DNA of 64,000 bases from a bacterium (GTDB lineage Bacteria; Cyanobacteriota; Vampirovibrionia; Gastranaerophilales; Gastranaerophilaceae): contig JAFRAO010000013.1 in assembly GCA_017405375.1 (NCBI GenBank), forward strand, positions 36,107-100,106. Reading direction: 5' to 3'. The notes below the pieces were generated by a model. That model saw nothing but the letters and a program-made list of their open reading frames with translations. It searched no databases and was not told the DNA's origin. Both the position numbers and the translations under genes were made by a program. Positions within the stretch are counted from its first letter, which is position 1, and each line of letters starts with the position of its first letter. Of the stretch, positions 44,041 through 52,767 are shown one piece after another.

Positions 44041-45459
44041 ATGTATAATAAGAATTCATTAAAAGCTGATGAATTTATTGACCATCAGGAAGTTTTAGAC
44101 ACTTTAGAATATGCAGAAGAAAATAAAAATAACATCAAGTTAATTGATGAGATTTTAGCAAAAGCAAAAGAGAGAAAAGGTCTTTCACACAGAGAAGCAA
44201 GCGTTCTTTTAGCTTGTGAAATAAAAGAAAAAAATCAAGAGATTTATAAACTTGCAGAACAAATAAAAAAAGATTTTTACGGAAACAGAATAGTGTTATT
44301 TGCACCACTATATTTATCAAATTATTGTGTAAACGGTTGTGTATATTGCCCATACCATGCAAAGAACACTCATATTCCACGCAAAAAAATGACTCAGGAA
44401 GAAATTAAAAGAGAAGTTATCGCACTTCAAAATATGGGTCATAAACGATTAGCAATAGAAACAGGTGAAGATCCGGTTAATAACCCTATTGAATATATTT
44501 TAGAAAGTTTAAAAACAATATACGGTGTAAAGCACAAAAATGGTGCAATACGTCGTGCAAACGTTAATATTGCTGCAACAACGGTAGAAAATTACCGTAA
44601 GTTAAAAGAAGCAGGCATTGGAACATATATACTTTTCCAGGAAACATACAATAAAGAACGTTATGAAAAACTTCACCCGACCGGACCAAAACACAATTAT
44701 GCATATCACACAGAAGCTATGGATAGAGCCATGGAAGGCGGGATTGATGATGTAGGATTGGGCGTTTTATACGGACTTTCAACTTACAAATACGAATTTG
44801 CAGCACAGTTAATGCATGCTGAACATTTAGAAGCTGTACACGGTGTCGGCCCGCATACAATAAGTGTTCCGAGAATCAGAAGAGCCGACGACATCGACCC
44901 AAGTACATTTGAAAACGGTATAGATGATGAAACTTTCTGTAAAATTGTTGCTTGTATAAGGATTGCTGTTCCATACACAGGAATGATAGTTTCAACAAGA
45001 GAATCAAAGGAAGTTCGGGAAAAAGTTTTACATCTTGGAATTTCACAAATATCAGGCGGTTCCAAAACATCTGTTGGCGGATATGATGAAAGCGATTATA
45101 CAGAAGAAGATTCTTCTCAATTTGATGTAACCGACACAAGAAATTTGGACGAAGTTATGAAATGGCTTATCGAAATAGGATATTTGCCAAGTTTTTGTAC
45201 GGCATGTTATAGAGAAGGCAGAACAGGCGAAAGGTTTATGGATATTTGTAAATCAAAACAAATACAAAATTTCTGCCAGCCAAACGCAATTATTACATTA
45301 AAAGAATATTTAGAAGATTATGCAAAACCTGAAACTAAAGCAGTCGGGGAAAAATTGATAAAAGAAGAAATATCTTCTCTTGAAAACGAAAACGTAAAAC
45401 AGCAAGTTTCAGAATATATGAAAAAAATCGAAAACGGCGAAAGAGATTTCAGATTTTAG
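44041..45459 (+). CDS. hydG: [FeFe]-hydrogenase maturase HydG (tyrosine lyase)
   Basis: HydG is a radical SAM enzyme that cleaves tyrosine to give CO and cyanide for the hydrogenase H-cluster. The 472-residue protein has the CxxxCxxC motif in N-G-C-V-Y-C-P-Y-H (after Y-C-V), I-E-T-G-E-D-P, H-P-T-G-P-K, and the second-cluster region F-C-T-A-C-Y-R-E-G-R-T-G near residue 380, which separates HydG from ThiH. hydE, hydF and the hydrogenase are not in the window. ATG 44041 follows AGAAGGTAGGAAAAATA. Confidence 0.92.
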   Translation: MYNKNSLKADEFIDHQEVLDTLEYAEENKNNIKLIDEILAKAKERKGLSHREASVLLACEIKEKNQEIYKLAEQIKKDFYGNRIVLFAPLYLSNYCVNGCVYCPYHAKNTHIPRKKMTQEEIKREVIALQNMGHKRLAIETGEDPVNNPIEYILESLKTIYGVKHKNGAIRRANVNIAATTVENYRKLKEAGIGTYILFQETYNKERYEKLHPTGPKHNYAYHTEAMDRAMEGGIDDVGLGVLYGLSTYKYEFAAQLMHAEHLEAVHGVGPHTISVPRIRRADDIDPSTFENGIDDETFCKIVACIRIAVPYTGMIVSTRESKEVREKVLHLGISQISGGSKTSVGGYDESDYTEEDSSQFDVTDTRNLDEVMKWLIEIGYLPSFCTACYREGRTGERFMDICKSKQIQNFCQPNAIITLKEYLEDYAKPETKAVGEKLIKEEISSLENENVKQQVSEYMKKIENGERDFRF

Positions 45460-45550
45460 AATTTAAAAATACGACAAAATAAAACTTTACATATTTTACA
45501 TATATTCCTATTTTTTGTATTATTTAATTATAAAGGTGAAAGAGGATATT

Positions 45551-45886
45551 ATGCATAATGATGATAAAGTTATAAATTTGTTTTCTAAAAAGCATTCTGA
45601 ATTAACAGAAGAGGAGTTAGAACAAATTAACTTTTTTGAAAAATTTCATTATGTAAAAATAAACAAGGATAAGAATAATAAAAAATTTAACGCAGACCAC
45701 TTGAAAAAGTATGCACAAAAATGTCATTACATTGTATGTGTAATGCGAGAAATAAATGGTGAAGTTTGGATATATAATTATGATGTTAAAAGTGAGGAAC
45801 TTATTAAATTTATAGGAAAATTTAATAACAAAACAAATGGAACCATAATAGAAATTGATAAATATTTTCCGGAAGGACTAGCTTAA
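45551..45886 (+). CDS. Conserved-looking hypothetical protein
   Basis: This protein of 111 residues is polar with no membrane segment. It reads N-L-F-S-K-K-H-S-E-L-T-E-E-E-L near the start and has a central F-H-Y-V-K-I-N-K...Y-I-V-C-V-M-R-E-I-N-G-E-V-W-I-Y-N-Y core that looks like a small alpha/beta domain. ATG 45551 is preferred to an in-frame codon at 45515 because AGAGGATATT directly precedes it. The radical SAM gene starts 1 bp after its stop, suggesting one transcript. Function unknown. Confidence 0.6.
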   Translation: MHNDDKVINLFSKKHSELTEEELEQINFFEKFHYVKINKDKNNKKFNADHLKKYAQKCHYIVCVMREINGEVWIYNYDVKSEELIKFIGKFNNKTNGTIIEIDKYFPEGLA

Positions 45887-45887
45887 G

Positions 45888-48392
45888 TTGAATTTCTTTG
45901 AAAAATACCACGAGAGATTATATAATTGTTCAAAGCCGTACCAATATGTAGGCGGTGAAATATTTTCTGCGAACAAGGATTTTGATTCGGCAAAAGTTCG
46001 TTTTGCAATGTGTTTTCCTGATAAATATGAAATAGGTATAAGCAATCTTGGTGCGAGAATTTTGTATAATCAGGTTAATATGCAAGAAAACTATATGGCA
46101 GACAGAGCCTATGCTCCTGAACCTGACTTTGTGCCTGAAAAATTGTATTGCGTTGAATCAAAACGACCTATTTGTGATTTTGATATTGTTGGATTTTCGC
46201 TTCAATATGAATTATCATATCCGACGGTTTTAAAAATGCTTGATATGTCTGGAATTTCAGTTAGAAATAAAGACAGGAAAGAGAATGAACCGATTGTTTT
46301 AGCTGGTGGTCCTTGTACATTTAATCCTCTACCGATGTCTGAATTTATTGATGTATTTGTAATTGGTGATGGTGAGCAGGCTGTTGTTGAAATGTGCCAA
46401 GTTTTAGAAAAAACAAAGCATTTATCAAGGCAGGAAAAAATAAATGAATTATGCAAATTAAAAGGTTTTTGGTCAGCATCTGTAGGCGGAACTGTTCAAA
46501 AACGCGTTGAGCCGTTAACGTATGATACGGCATTAAAAAAACATCCGATTGCATTTTCATCTTCAATTCATGATAGAGCTATTGTAGAAATAAGACGTGG
46601 CTGTGGAAGAATGTGCCGTTTTTGTCAACCGGGACATGTAACTTTACCTGTCAGAGAAAGACCTGCCGAAGAAATTATTAAAATTACAAAAGAGTTAGTG
46701 CACAATACAGGTTATGATGAATATTCGCTTTTATCGCTGTCTTCAAATGATTATTCAAATATTAAAGAGGTTATAAAAGAGTTAAGTTGTGAGTTTGATA
46801 AGAAAAAAGTCGGAGTATCTTTACCAAGTCAACGTATAGACCATTTTAGTTTAGAACTTGCCGAACTTACTCAATCTGTCAGAAAATCCACAATGACACT
46901 TGCACCTGAAGCCGGAAGTCAAAGACTTAGAAATGTTATTAAAAAGAATATTTCTCAAGAACAGATTATGGATGCCGTTTTAACCCTTTACGAAAACGGT
47001 TGGAGCAGAATTAAATTCTACTTTATTCTTGGTTTACCTACTGAAACGCTTGAAGATATGGATGAATTTGCGAAGTTAATGGAGTCAATCCGTTATCGCT
47101 GTCGAGGTTTAAAGCAGGAAAAAGGTTTAAAACATGGTCTTGATGTTACATGTACGCTTTCAATATTTGTGCCGAAACCATTTACTCCGTTTCAATTCTG
47201 TCCGCAAATGGATTTGGATAAAGTTATGGAGCATGTTTTATATTTGAAAGAAAAAACAAAGCATATCAAAGGATTAAAACTTAATTATCACGAACCGTCA
47301 ATTTCTCAAATAGAGGCAGTTTTAACAAGGGGTGATTCTTCGCTTTGTGATTTTATAGAAAAACTATATCAAAAGGGCTGTTATCTTGATGCTTGGGGAG
47401 AATATTTTAAACAGGATGTTTGGGATGAAACAGCCAAAGAATGTGGCATAGATATTAAAGCTTTAGCAAAAAAAGAATATTCAACGAATGATGAATTACC
47501 ATGGAATTTTATAGATATTGGTGTTAGAAAAGAATGGTTTATTGAAGAATATAAAAATGCATTTGGTCAACCCGAAGAATTTAATTTTCAACCTACGTGT
47601 GAGCAAAAATGTGTTAATTGCGGAGTTTGTTCTGATTTAAGAGTTCATAAAATTTTGGATAAACCATTTAAGGCAAGAGATTATGTTAAAGTTGAGCATA
47701 AACCTGTTGACCCAAGAACTGCTCCGACAATTCAAACTTTTAAATACAGATTAAAAGTTACAAAACTTGGAATTTTAAGATATTTTTCTCACCTTGATTG
47801 GCAAAATACTTTTTTAAAGGCAATCCTTCGTTCAGATTTAAAAATAGCGTTCACTCAAGGTTTTAATCCAACACCAAAAGTTTCTATGGGTGTAGCTTTA
47901 CCGTTATTCTTGGAAAGCTATCAAGAATTAGTAGATATCGAATTATTGAATCATATAACTTGCAATGAAGTTAAAGATATTCTTTCAAAACACCTTCCTT
48001 GCGGGTGTGAAATTGTTGATATAAGGGAACTTAAAGCAGGAGAAAAAGCTATTGATCATACTGCACAGTGGGCAGAGTATAAAGTTTCACTTATCAAAAA
48101 AGATGATTGTAATTTAAAAAACTTTATGTTAAATTGTAATCAGGTTTTATCTTCACAAGAAATTTTACTTACGAAGAAAAACAAAAAAGGTTTACTAAAA
48201 ACTTCGAATATAAAATCGTCAATACAATCATACAGATTTGAAGACAATGATTTATTTATCATCCTAAAAACCGGTCAAGGAAGTGATATTCCTGCTGTTA
48301 GAGCGGATGATATTATGAAAATAATATCAAATGATATGATTTTTGATATTAAGCGTATAAGATTTTTTGACGAAAATTTAGAGGAGTTATAA
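45888..48392 (+). CDS. B12-binding-type radical SAM protein fused to DUF2344
   Basis: The N-terminal two thirds of this 834-residue protein form a TIGR03960-type radical SAM enzyme, with a cobalamin-binding-like region (F-P-D-K-Y-E-I-G-I-S-N-L-G) and the cluster motif R-R-G-C-G-R-M-C-R-F-C. A Cys-rich stretch follows (C-E-Q-K-C-V-N-C-G-V-C near residue 565). The last 220 residues (Y-R-L-K-V-T-K-L-G-I-L-R-Y-F-S-H-L-D) match the DUF2344/TIGR03936 domain. The reaction is unknown. The TTG start at 45888 is supported by GGAAGGA 10 bp upstream. It precedes the RNase E/G gene, a pairing also common in clostridia and cyanobacteria. Confidence 0.88.
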   Translation: MNFFEKYHERLYNCSKPYQYVGGEIFSANKDFDSAKVRFAMCFPDKYEIGISNLGARILYNQVNMQENYMADRAYAPEPDFVPEKLYCVESKRPICDFDIVGFSLQYELSYPTVLKMLDMSGISVRNKDRKENEPIVLAGGPCTFNPLPMSEFIDVFVIGDGEQAVVEMCQVLEKTKHLSRQEKINELCKLKGFWSASVGGTVQKRVEPLTYDTALKKHPIAFSSSIHDRAIVEIRRGCGRMCRFCQPGHVTLPVRERPAEEIIKITKELVHNTGYDEYSLLSLSSNDYSNIKEVIKELSCEFDKKKVGVSLPSQRIDHFSLELAELTQSVRKSTMTLAPEAGSQRLRNVIKKNISQEQIMDAVLTLYENGWSRIKFYFILGLPTETLEDMDEFAKLMESIRYRCRGLKQEKGLKHGLDVTCTLSIFVPKPFTPFQFCPQMDLDKVMEHVLYLKEKTKHIKGLKLNYHEPSISQIEAVLTRGDSSLCDFIEKLYQKGCYLDAWGEYFKQDVWDETAKECGIDIKALAKKEYSTNDELPWNFIDIGVRKEWFIEEYKNAFGQPEEFNFQPTCEQKCVNCGVCSDLRVHKILDKPFKARDYVKVEHKPVDPRTAPTIQTFKYRLKVTKLGILRYFSHLDWQNTFLKAILRSDLKIAFTQGFNPTPKVSMGVALPLFLESYQELVDIELLNHITCNEVKDILSKHLPCGCEIVDIRELKAGEKAIDHTAQWAEYKVSLIKKDDCNLKNFMLNCNQVLSSQEILLTKKNKKGLLKTSNIKSSIQSYRFEDNDLFIILKTGQGSDIPAVRADDIMKIISNDMIFDIKRIRFFDENLEEL

Positions 48393-48409
48393 AAGAAAAG
48401 GAATTTTAA

Positions 48410-50209
48410 ATGAAAGACAAAAAAAATTATTCATCAAAAGAACAAAATGACTCTAAAAAGATTGTAATCGCCGAACGAGATAATATCGGTGCGTTAATGG
48501 AAGGTGATAAAGTCCTTGATTTATACATAAACAGAGGTGAAGTTTTACTGGGCGATGTATATTTGGCGACAGTTCAAAATGTATTACCAAGTATAGAAGC
48601 AGCTTTTGTTGATGTAGGCGTTGATAAAATGGGCTTTTTGCACGCACAAGATGTTATGGGAAAAGGTGCATTAAAAGATAAGTTAGCTCCAAATCAAAAA
48701 TTAGTTGTACAGGTTGTAAAAGAGCCAACAGGACATAAAGGTCCAAGAGTTACAACAGAAATAAGCCTTCCGGGCAGATTTTTAGTATTGATGCCATCAG
48801 AACCGGGAATTAACGTAAGCAGAAAAATTGAATCTTCAAAAGAAAGAGCAAGATTGAAATCAATTGTAAGTTTGCTAAAACCTGTAGGTGTAGGTGTTAT
48901 TATAAGAACTGAAGCTGAAGGTCAATCAGAAGCTGATATTCAAGAAGATTTGGAAATTCTTTTAGAAAAATGGAATAATATTGTAACAGCAGCAGAATCT
49001 TTAACTCCGCCAAGTTTATTATATAGAGATCAAGACTTGTTATATAGAGTTATAAGAGAAGCTTGTTCGGAAGATGTTACCGAAATTATTGTAGATACGG
49101 CATTTGCTCTAAACAGAGTTCAATCGTTATTGCAAAATTGGCACATGAATAAAAACATTAAAGTTACCTTATACAAAGGTAATGAACCGTTATTAATAGC
49201 AACAAATGTGCATAAAGAAATTAAAGCAGCATTAAATATGCGTGTAAATATGCCATCAGGTGGATATTTGTTCATTCAACAAACAGAAGCTCTTACTGTA
49301 ATTGATGTAAACTCAGGTAAGTTTGTAAGTTCAGCAACTCAAGATGAAACAATTTTAAAAACAAATATTGAGGCTGTACATGAAATTGCCAGACAACTTC
49401 GTTTACGTAACATTGGCGGCATGATTATTATAGACTTTATTGATATGACTTCTCGTGTTGACAAGTTGGCAATTATGGAAGAGTTGGAAATTGCAATAGA
49501 AGACGATAAGGCAAAACCTCAAGTTGGTCAATTATCGGATTTAGGTTTGGTGGAAATGACAAGACATAGACAAGGTCAAGCAATATCAGAAGTTTTTGCA
49601 AAAAAATGTCCGCATTGCCACGGTGAAGGCTATATAATTGAAGATTTTAAATTCGCATCACCAACAGCGGAAGGTGAATATAGAGCAAAAGCAGCAAAAA
49701 TGAAATTACCTATTAGCGGATTTAAGAAAAATAATAAAAACAAACAGAATAATGTTCAACCGCAAATTCAAGAGATTCAAGAACAACCGCAAGCTATTGA
49801 AATGACTGCACAAAATCCTTCTGTTGCGGCCCAAGAAGAAACAAAAAAACGAAATTCAAGCAAGAAAACTAAATTAAGTAAACGTATAAATAAGAAGGAA
49901 TTAAAAGAAAACGCAACAGTAAAGACTGCAGAAATCTTAATAAATGCGGATGATGAAATAATCCCTATAATTGAAGAACAAATTACAGAAAAAGTACAAG
50001 AAAATAATTTATCTGAGAATAAACCGGAACAAAAAACTGATTTAGCGACAGAAACGAAACCGGAAGCAGAAATAAATGTTGAAGAGCAACCTAAAAAAAC
50101 ACGAAGACCAAACAGGGGTGCTTCAAAAGCAAAAAAAGCAACAAAGCCAAAAACAACAAGAAAGACTAAAACTAAAGTAAAAACAACAAAGGAAGAAAAT
50201 GTTGAATAA
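48410..50209 (+). CDS. rng: Ribonuclease E/G family protein with Lys/Glu-rich tail
   Basis: Endoribonuclease for rRNA processing and mRNA decay. The 599-residue protein has an S1-like domain (residues about 30-110, G-D-V-Y-L-A-T-V-Q-N), the catalytic DNase I-like region with I-D-V-N-S-G-K-F and I-I-I-D-F-I-D-M, and the zinc-link cysteines C-P-H-C. From about residue 440 the tail is rich in Lys, Glu, Gln and Thr and is probably disordered, ending in basic repeats. In RNase E such tails scaffold partners or bind RNA. The next gene overlaps the last 11 bp. Confidence 0.92.
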   Translation: MKDKKNYSSKEQNDSKKIVIAERDNIGALMEGDKVLDLYINRGEVLLGDVYLATVQNVLPSIEAAFVDVGVDKMGFLHAQDVMGKGALKDKLAPNQKLVVQVVKEPTGHKGPRVTTEISLPGRFLVLMPSEPGINVSRKIESSKERARLKSIVSLLKPVGVGVIIRTEAEGQSEADIQEDLEILLEKWNNIVTAAESLTPPSLLYRDQDLLYRVIREACSEDVTEIIVDTAFALNRVQSLLQNWHMNKNIKVTLYKGNEPLLIATNVHKEIKAALNMRVNMPSGGYLFIQQTEALTVIDVNSGKFVSSATQDETILKTNIEAVHEIARQLRLRNIGGMIIIDFIDMTSRVDKLAIMEELEIAIEDDKAKPQVGQLSDLGLVEMTRHRQGQAISEVFAKKCPHCHGEGYIIEDFKFASPTAEGEYRAKAAKMKLPISGFKKNNKNKQNNVQPQIQEIQEQPQAIEMTAQNPSVAAQEETKKRNSSKKTKLSKRINKKELKENATVKTAEILINADDEIIPIIEEQITEKVQENNLSENKPEQKTDLATETKPEAEINVEEQPKKTRRPNRGASKAKKATKPKTTRKTKTKVKTTKEENVE

Positions 50210-50735
50210 AAAAAATATATTTTTAGTTATTTTATTTTGTATAATGTTTCAGCTTACCATATCTGCTGAAACATTATCTGTACAAAATTCAAAAATAAAT
50301 ACAAATAATTCTGTACAAAAAATTACACAAGATTCAAAAAATCAATCTTCATCAGATGTGAATGCGAATAGTGATAATACACCTGCTCATGCAGCAGTAA
50401 CAGGTTCAATTACACCTGATGAAATCAATAAAATAAACAAAGAAAATAAAATCAAAGCAGAAATTATTGACGATTCTGATGATATAAAAATAATTCCCAA
50501 ACAAGAACCGTCGAAAAGACATTTACCAAGTGTCCTTCTTAAATTTTTACTTGCATTAATTTGGGTTTGCATATCATCAATTATTATATTTTTAAGCTTA
50601 GTTTCATATAAGAAATTTGCGCTAAACGGTAAGAGAATAAAGCCATCATACGAAAGTAAAGCAAAATCGCTTGACGTTCCGACCAATTTTAAAGAAGCAA
50701 TTAAATTATTTTTGGATAAAACAAAATGGGATTAA
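50199..50735 (+). CDS. Secreted/membrane protein of unknown function
   Basis: This 178-residue protein has a signal peptide (about residues 1-22, ending I-S-A-E), a low-complexity Asn/Ser/Gln region, and a transmembrane helix near residues 111-133 (V-L-L-K-F-L-L-A-L-I-W-V-C) followed by a basic cytoplasmic-type tail. The N-terminal part is probably periplasmic. ATG 50199 has AAAGGAAGAAA upstream and lies in the end of the RNase gene. I recognise no family. Confidence 0.6.
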   Translation: MLNKKNIFLVILFCIMFQLTISAETLSVQNSKINTNNSVQKITQDSKNQSSSDVNANSDNTPAHAAVTGSITPDEINKINKENKIKAEIIDDSDDIKIIPKQEPSKRHLPSVLLKFLLALIWVCISSIIIFLSLVSYKKFALNGKRIKPSYESKAKSLDVPTNFKEAIKLFLDKTKWD

Positions 50736-50774
50736 TGCCAAATTATAAAATTTTACAGAAAAACTTTATATAAC

Positions 50775-50803
50775 TTGCACGCAGAGTATGTTTAGTTTAA
50801 ACT
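50775..50803 (+). promoter_or_regulatory. Promoter of tpiA
   Basis: -35 TTGCAC (50775-50780) and -10 TAAACT (50798-50803) are 17 bp apart. The -10 overlaps the 10-bp palindrome AGTTTAAACT. Confidence 0.5.
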
Positions 50804-50837
50804 TGTAATGTAAAGACTTAGAAAAAGGAGATATAAG

Positions 50838-51629
50838 ATGTCAAGAAAACCTATTATTGCGGGTAATTGGAAAATGAATTTGCTAAAAGAGCAAGCAAAA
50901 GAACTTTTTGAAGGAATAAAGAAATTTACAAATGATTATACAGCAAAAGAACTTCCTACAGTTATAATTGCACCTGTATTTACATCTCTTTGTGCAGTAG
51001 AAGATGTAAAATGTGATTGCGGCTGCAACGGCAAGAAGATTTCAGTAGCATGTCAAAATTGTCATTGGGAGCAATCAGGAGCATATACAGGCGAAATTTC
51101 CGTTGAAATGGCAAAAGATGCAGGATGTGATTACGTAATAATAGGTCATTCAGAAAGAAGACAATATTTTTCTGAAACAGATGAAATGATAAATAAAAAA
51201 GCAAAAGCAATTTTAGCCGGTGGTTTATTACCAATTATATGTTGCGGAGAAACTTTAGAACAAAGAGAAGCCGGCATTACTGATTCTCATATTGCAAGTC
51301 AAATAAAAGCTGCTTTGGAAGGCATTTCATCAGAAGATGTTGCAAAATCAGTAATTGCATATGAACCTATTTGGGCAATAGGAACAGGTAAAACTTGTGA
51401 TTCGGTTGAAGCAAATAGAGTAATCGCTATGATTAGAAATGTAGTAAAAGAAGTTGCAGGTGCTAATGCAGCAGAAGAAATAAGAATTTTATACGGTGGT
51501 TCAGTAAAACCGGCAACAATAGAAGAACAAATGCGCCAATCAGATATTGACGGAGCGTTAGTTGGCGGTGCATCACTAAAAGCTGACAGTTTCAACGAAA
51601 TAATTGCAAATACAATGAAAACAATGTAG
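50838..51629 (+). CDS. tpiA: Triosephosphate isomerase
   Basis: Interconverts dihydroxyacetone phosphate and glyceraldehyde 3-phosphate in glycolysis. The 263-residue protein has G-N-W-K-M-N at residues 8-13 (catalytic Lys), I-G-H-S-E-R-R (catalytic His), A-Y-E-P-I-W-A-I-G-T-G (catalytic Glu) and Y-G-G-S-V-K-P. A short Cys-rich insert (C-D-C-G-C-N-G-K-K, near residues 56-64) is uncommon. ATG 50838 follows AAAAAGGAGATATAAG. The fatty acid cluster follows in the same direction. Confidence 0.96.
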   Translation: MSRKPIIAGNWKMNLLKEQAKELFEGIKKFTNDYTAKELPTVIIAPVFTSLCAVEDVKCDCGCNGKKISVACQNCHWEQSGAYTGEISVEMAKDAGCDYVIIGHSERRQYFSETDEMINKKAKAILAGGLLPIICCGETLEQREAGITDSHIASQIKAALEGISSEDVAKSVIAYEPIWAIGTGKTCDSVEANRVIAMIRNVVKEVAGANAAEEIRILYGGSVKPATIEEQMRQSDIDGALVGGASLKADSFNEIIANTMKTM

Positions 51630-51647
51630 ATATTATAGGAGAAAATA

Positions 51648-51899
51648 ATGGCACAACAATTTTCACAGCAATCACAAGTGAAAATAAGAACGGGGATTTA
51701 TGTATTTTTAAAAGATACATTAAATCCGGTAGTTTTGTATTTTGATAATCCTCAAGCTGTTTTTGAAGAATTAAAACAGGCAATGAAATCAACCGGTCCA
51801 GTTTTAATTGATAAACAAGCAAACGGACCTATCAAAAGACTATGTATAATTTCAAATCAAATAAGAGGACTTGCCCTACAAGATGAACAATATCAATAA
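51648..51899 (+). CDS. Small conserved-looking protein, function unknown
   Basis: This 83-residue soluble protein (R-T-G-I-Y-V-F-L-K-D-T-L-N-P-V-V-L-Y-F-D, then I-K-R-L-C-I-I-S-N-Q-I) has a compact alpha/beta look and no Cys pair or signal. ATG 51648 follows ATAGGAGAAAATA. Its 3' end overlaps the YceD gene start. The position between tpiA and the yceD-rpmF-plsX block suggests a housekeeping role, but I do not recognise it. Confidence 0.65.
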   Translation: MAQQFSQQSQVKIRTGIYVFLKDTLNPVVLYFDNPQAVFEELKQAMKSTGPVLIDKQANGPIKRLCIISNQIRGLALQDEQYQ

Positions 51900-52383
51900 A
51901 ATTTTAATAGATGATATTGAAAACAGTCCGAATAAAACTTTGAAAGTTAAATTCAAAGATGTTATTGAGGATATTCCATCAAAAGAACCTGTTTATGCAG
52001 ATTTGACGATAAAAACTTTAGGAGATTTTATTGAGATTATCGGAAATGTTAAGGCAAATTTAACATTAGAATGTGATTTATGTTTGAATGAATTTGAATA
52101 CGAATTAGATTTTGATATAGATGAAACATACGCCAAAAACACTATGCTATCAGAATATGGGCAGGAAACAGAAATTAAAGACGGGCAATTTATTATAGAT
52201 TTGGAAGGCAGTAATGAAATTGATATTTATGATTTATTGTATCAATCTGTAATATTGAATATACCAAATAAAAAAGTTTGTGGTATAAATTGTAATAGGG
52301 GAAAGTTTCAAACAGACGAAGAATATGTTGAGCATGACCCAAGAATGGATATATTTAAAGAAATAAAAATAAAGAAAGACTAA
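51883..52383 (+). CDS. YceD/DUF177-family protein
   Basis: This protein of about 166 residues has the DUF177 pattern: V-Y-A-D-L-T-I-K, T-L-E-C-D-L-C-L (CxxC) and a second Cys pair further on (K-K-V-C-G-I-N-C-N). YceD proteins are linked to 23S rRNA processing and are nearly always encoded directly before rpmF, as here. ATG 51883 is taken as the start; a TTG at 51871 in the same frame has a closer AGAGGA but only 1 bp of spacing. Confidence 0.85.
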   Translation: MNNINKILIDDIENSPNKTLKVKFKDVIEDIPSKEPVYADLTIKTLGDFIEIIGNVKANLTLECDLCLNEFEYELDFDIDETYAKNTMLSEYGQETEIKDGQFIIDLEGSNEIDIYDLLYQSVILNIPNKKVCGINCNRGKFQTDEEYVEHDPRMDIFKEIKIKKD

Positions 52384-52400
52384 AGAAAGGTATAAGAAAA

Positions 52401-52745
52401 ATGGCAGTACCAAAGAAAAGAACAGGCGCAAGAAAACAAGCAACAAGACGTTCACACTGGAAGGCAATTAAGCCTGCAGTAACAAAATGTTCACATTGCG
52501 GCGCAACAGTATTAGCACACACAGTATGTACTGAATGCGGATACTACAAAGGAAAAGCAGTAAGTATAAAATCTGCTGACTATAAAGAAGAAGAAAAAAC
52601 ACAAGAAGTAGCAAAAGAAACAACAAAAAAAGCTACCCGCAAGAGAACAACTAAAAAAGCAGAAGCTAAAGTTGAAGAAGTAAAAGCAGAAAAAACTTCT
52701 GAAGAAAAGACTGAAGTAAAAGCGGAAGAAAAAACAGAAGAATAA
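52401..52745 (+). CDS. rpmF: 50S ribosomal protein L32 with charged C-terminal tail
   Basis: Residues 1-60 are L32: A-V-P-K-K-R-T-G-A-R-K, then two CxxC zinc pairs (CSHC and CTEC) and G-Y-Y-K-G-K. Normal L32 ends there at about 60 residues. This one continues for 54 residues of Lys, Glu, Thr and Ala repeats, probably disordered. ATG 52401 follows AAAGAAAGGTATAAG. Part of the yceD-rpmF-plsX arrangement. Confidence 0.93.
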   Translation: MAVPKKRTGARKQATRRSHWKAIKPAVTKCSHCGATVLAHTVCTECGYYKGKAVSIKSADYKEEEKTQEVAKETTKKATRKRTTKKAEAKVEEVKAEKTSEEKTEVKAEEKTEE

Positions 52746-52767
52746 CCTTTAAATTTATCGAGGTAAG

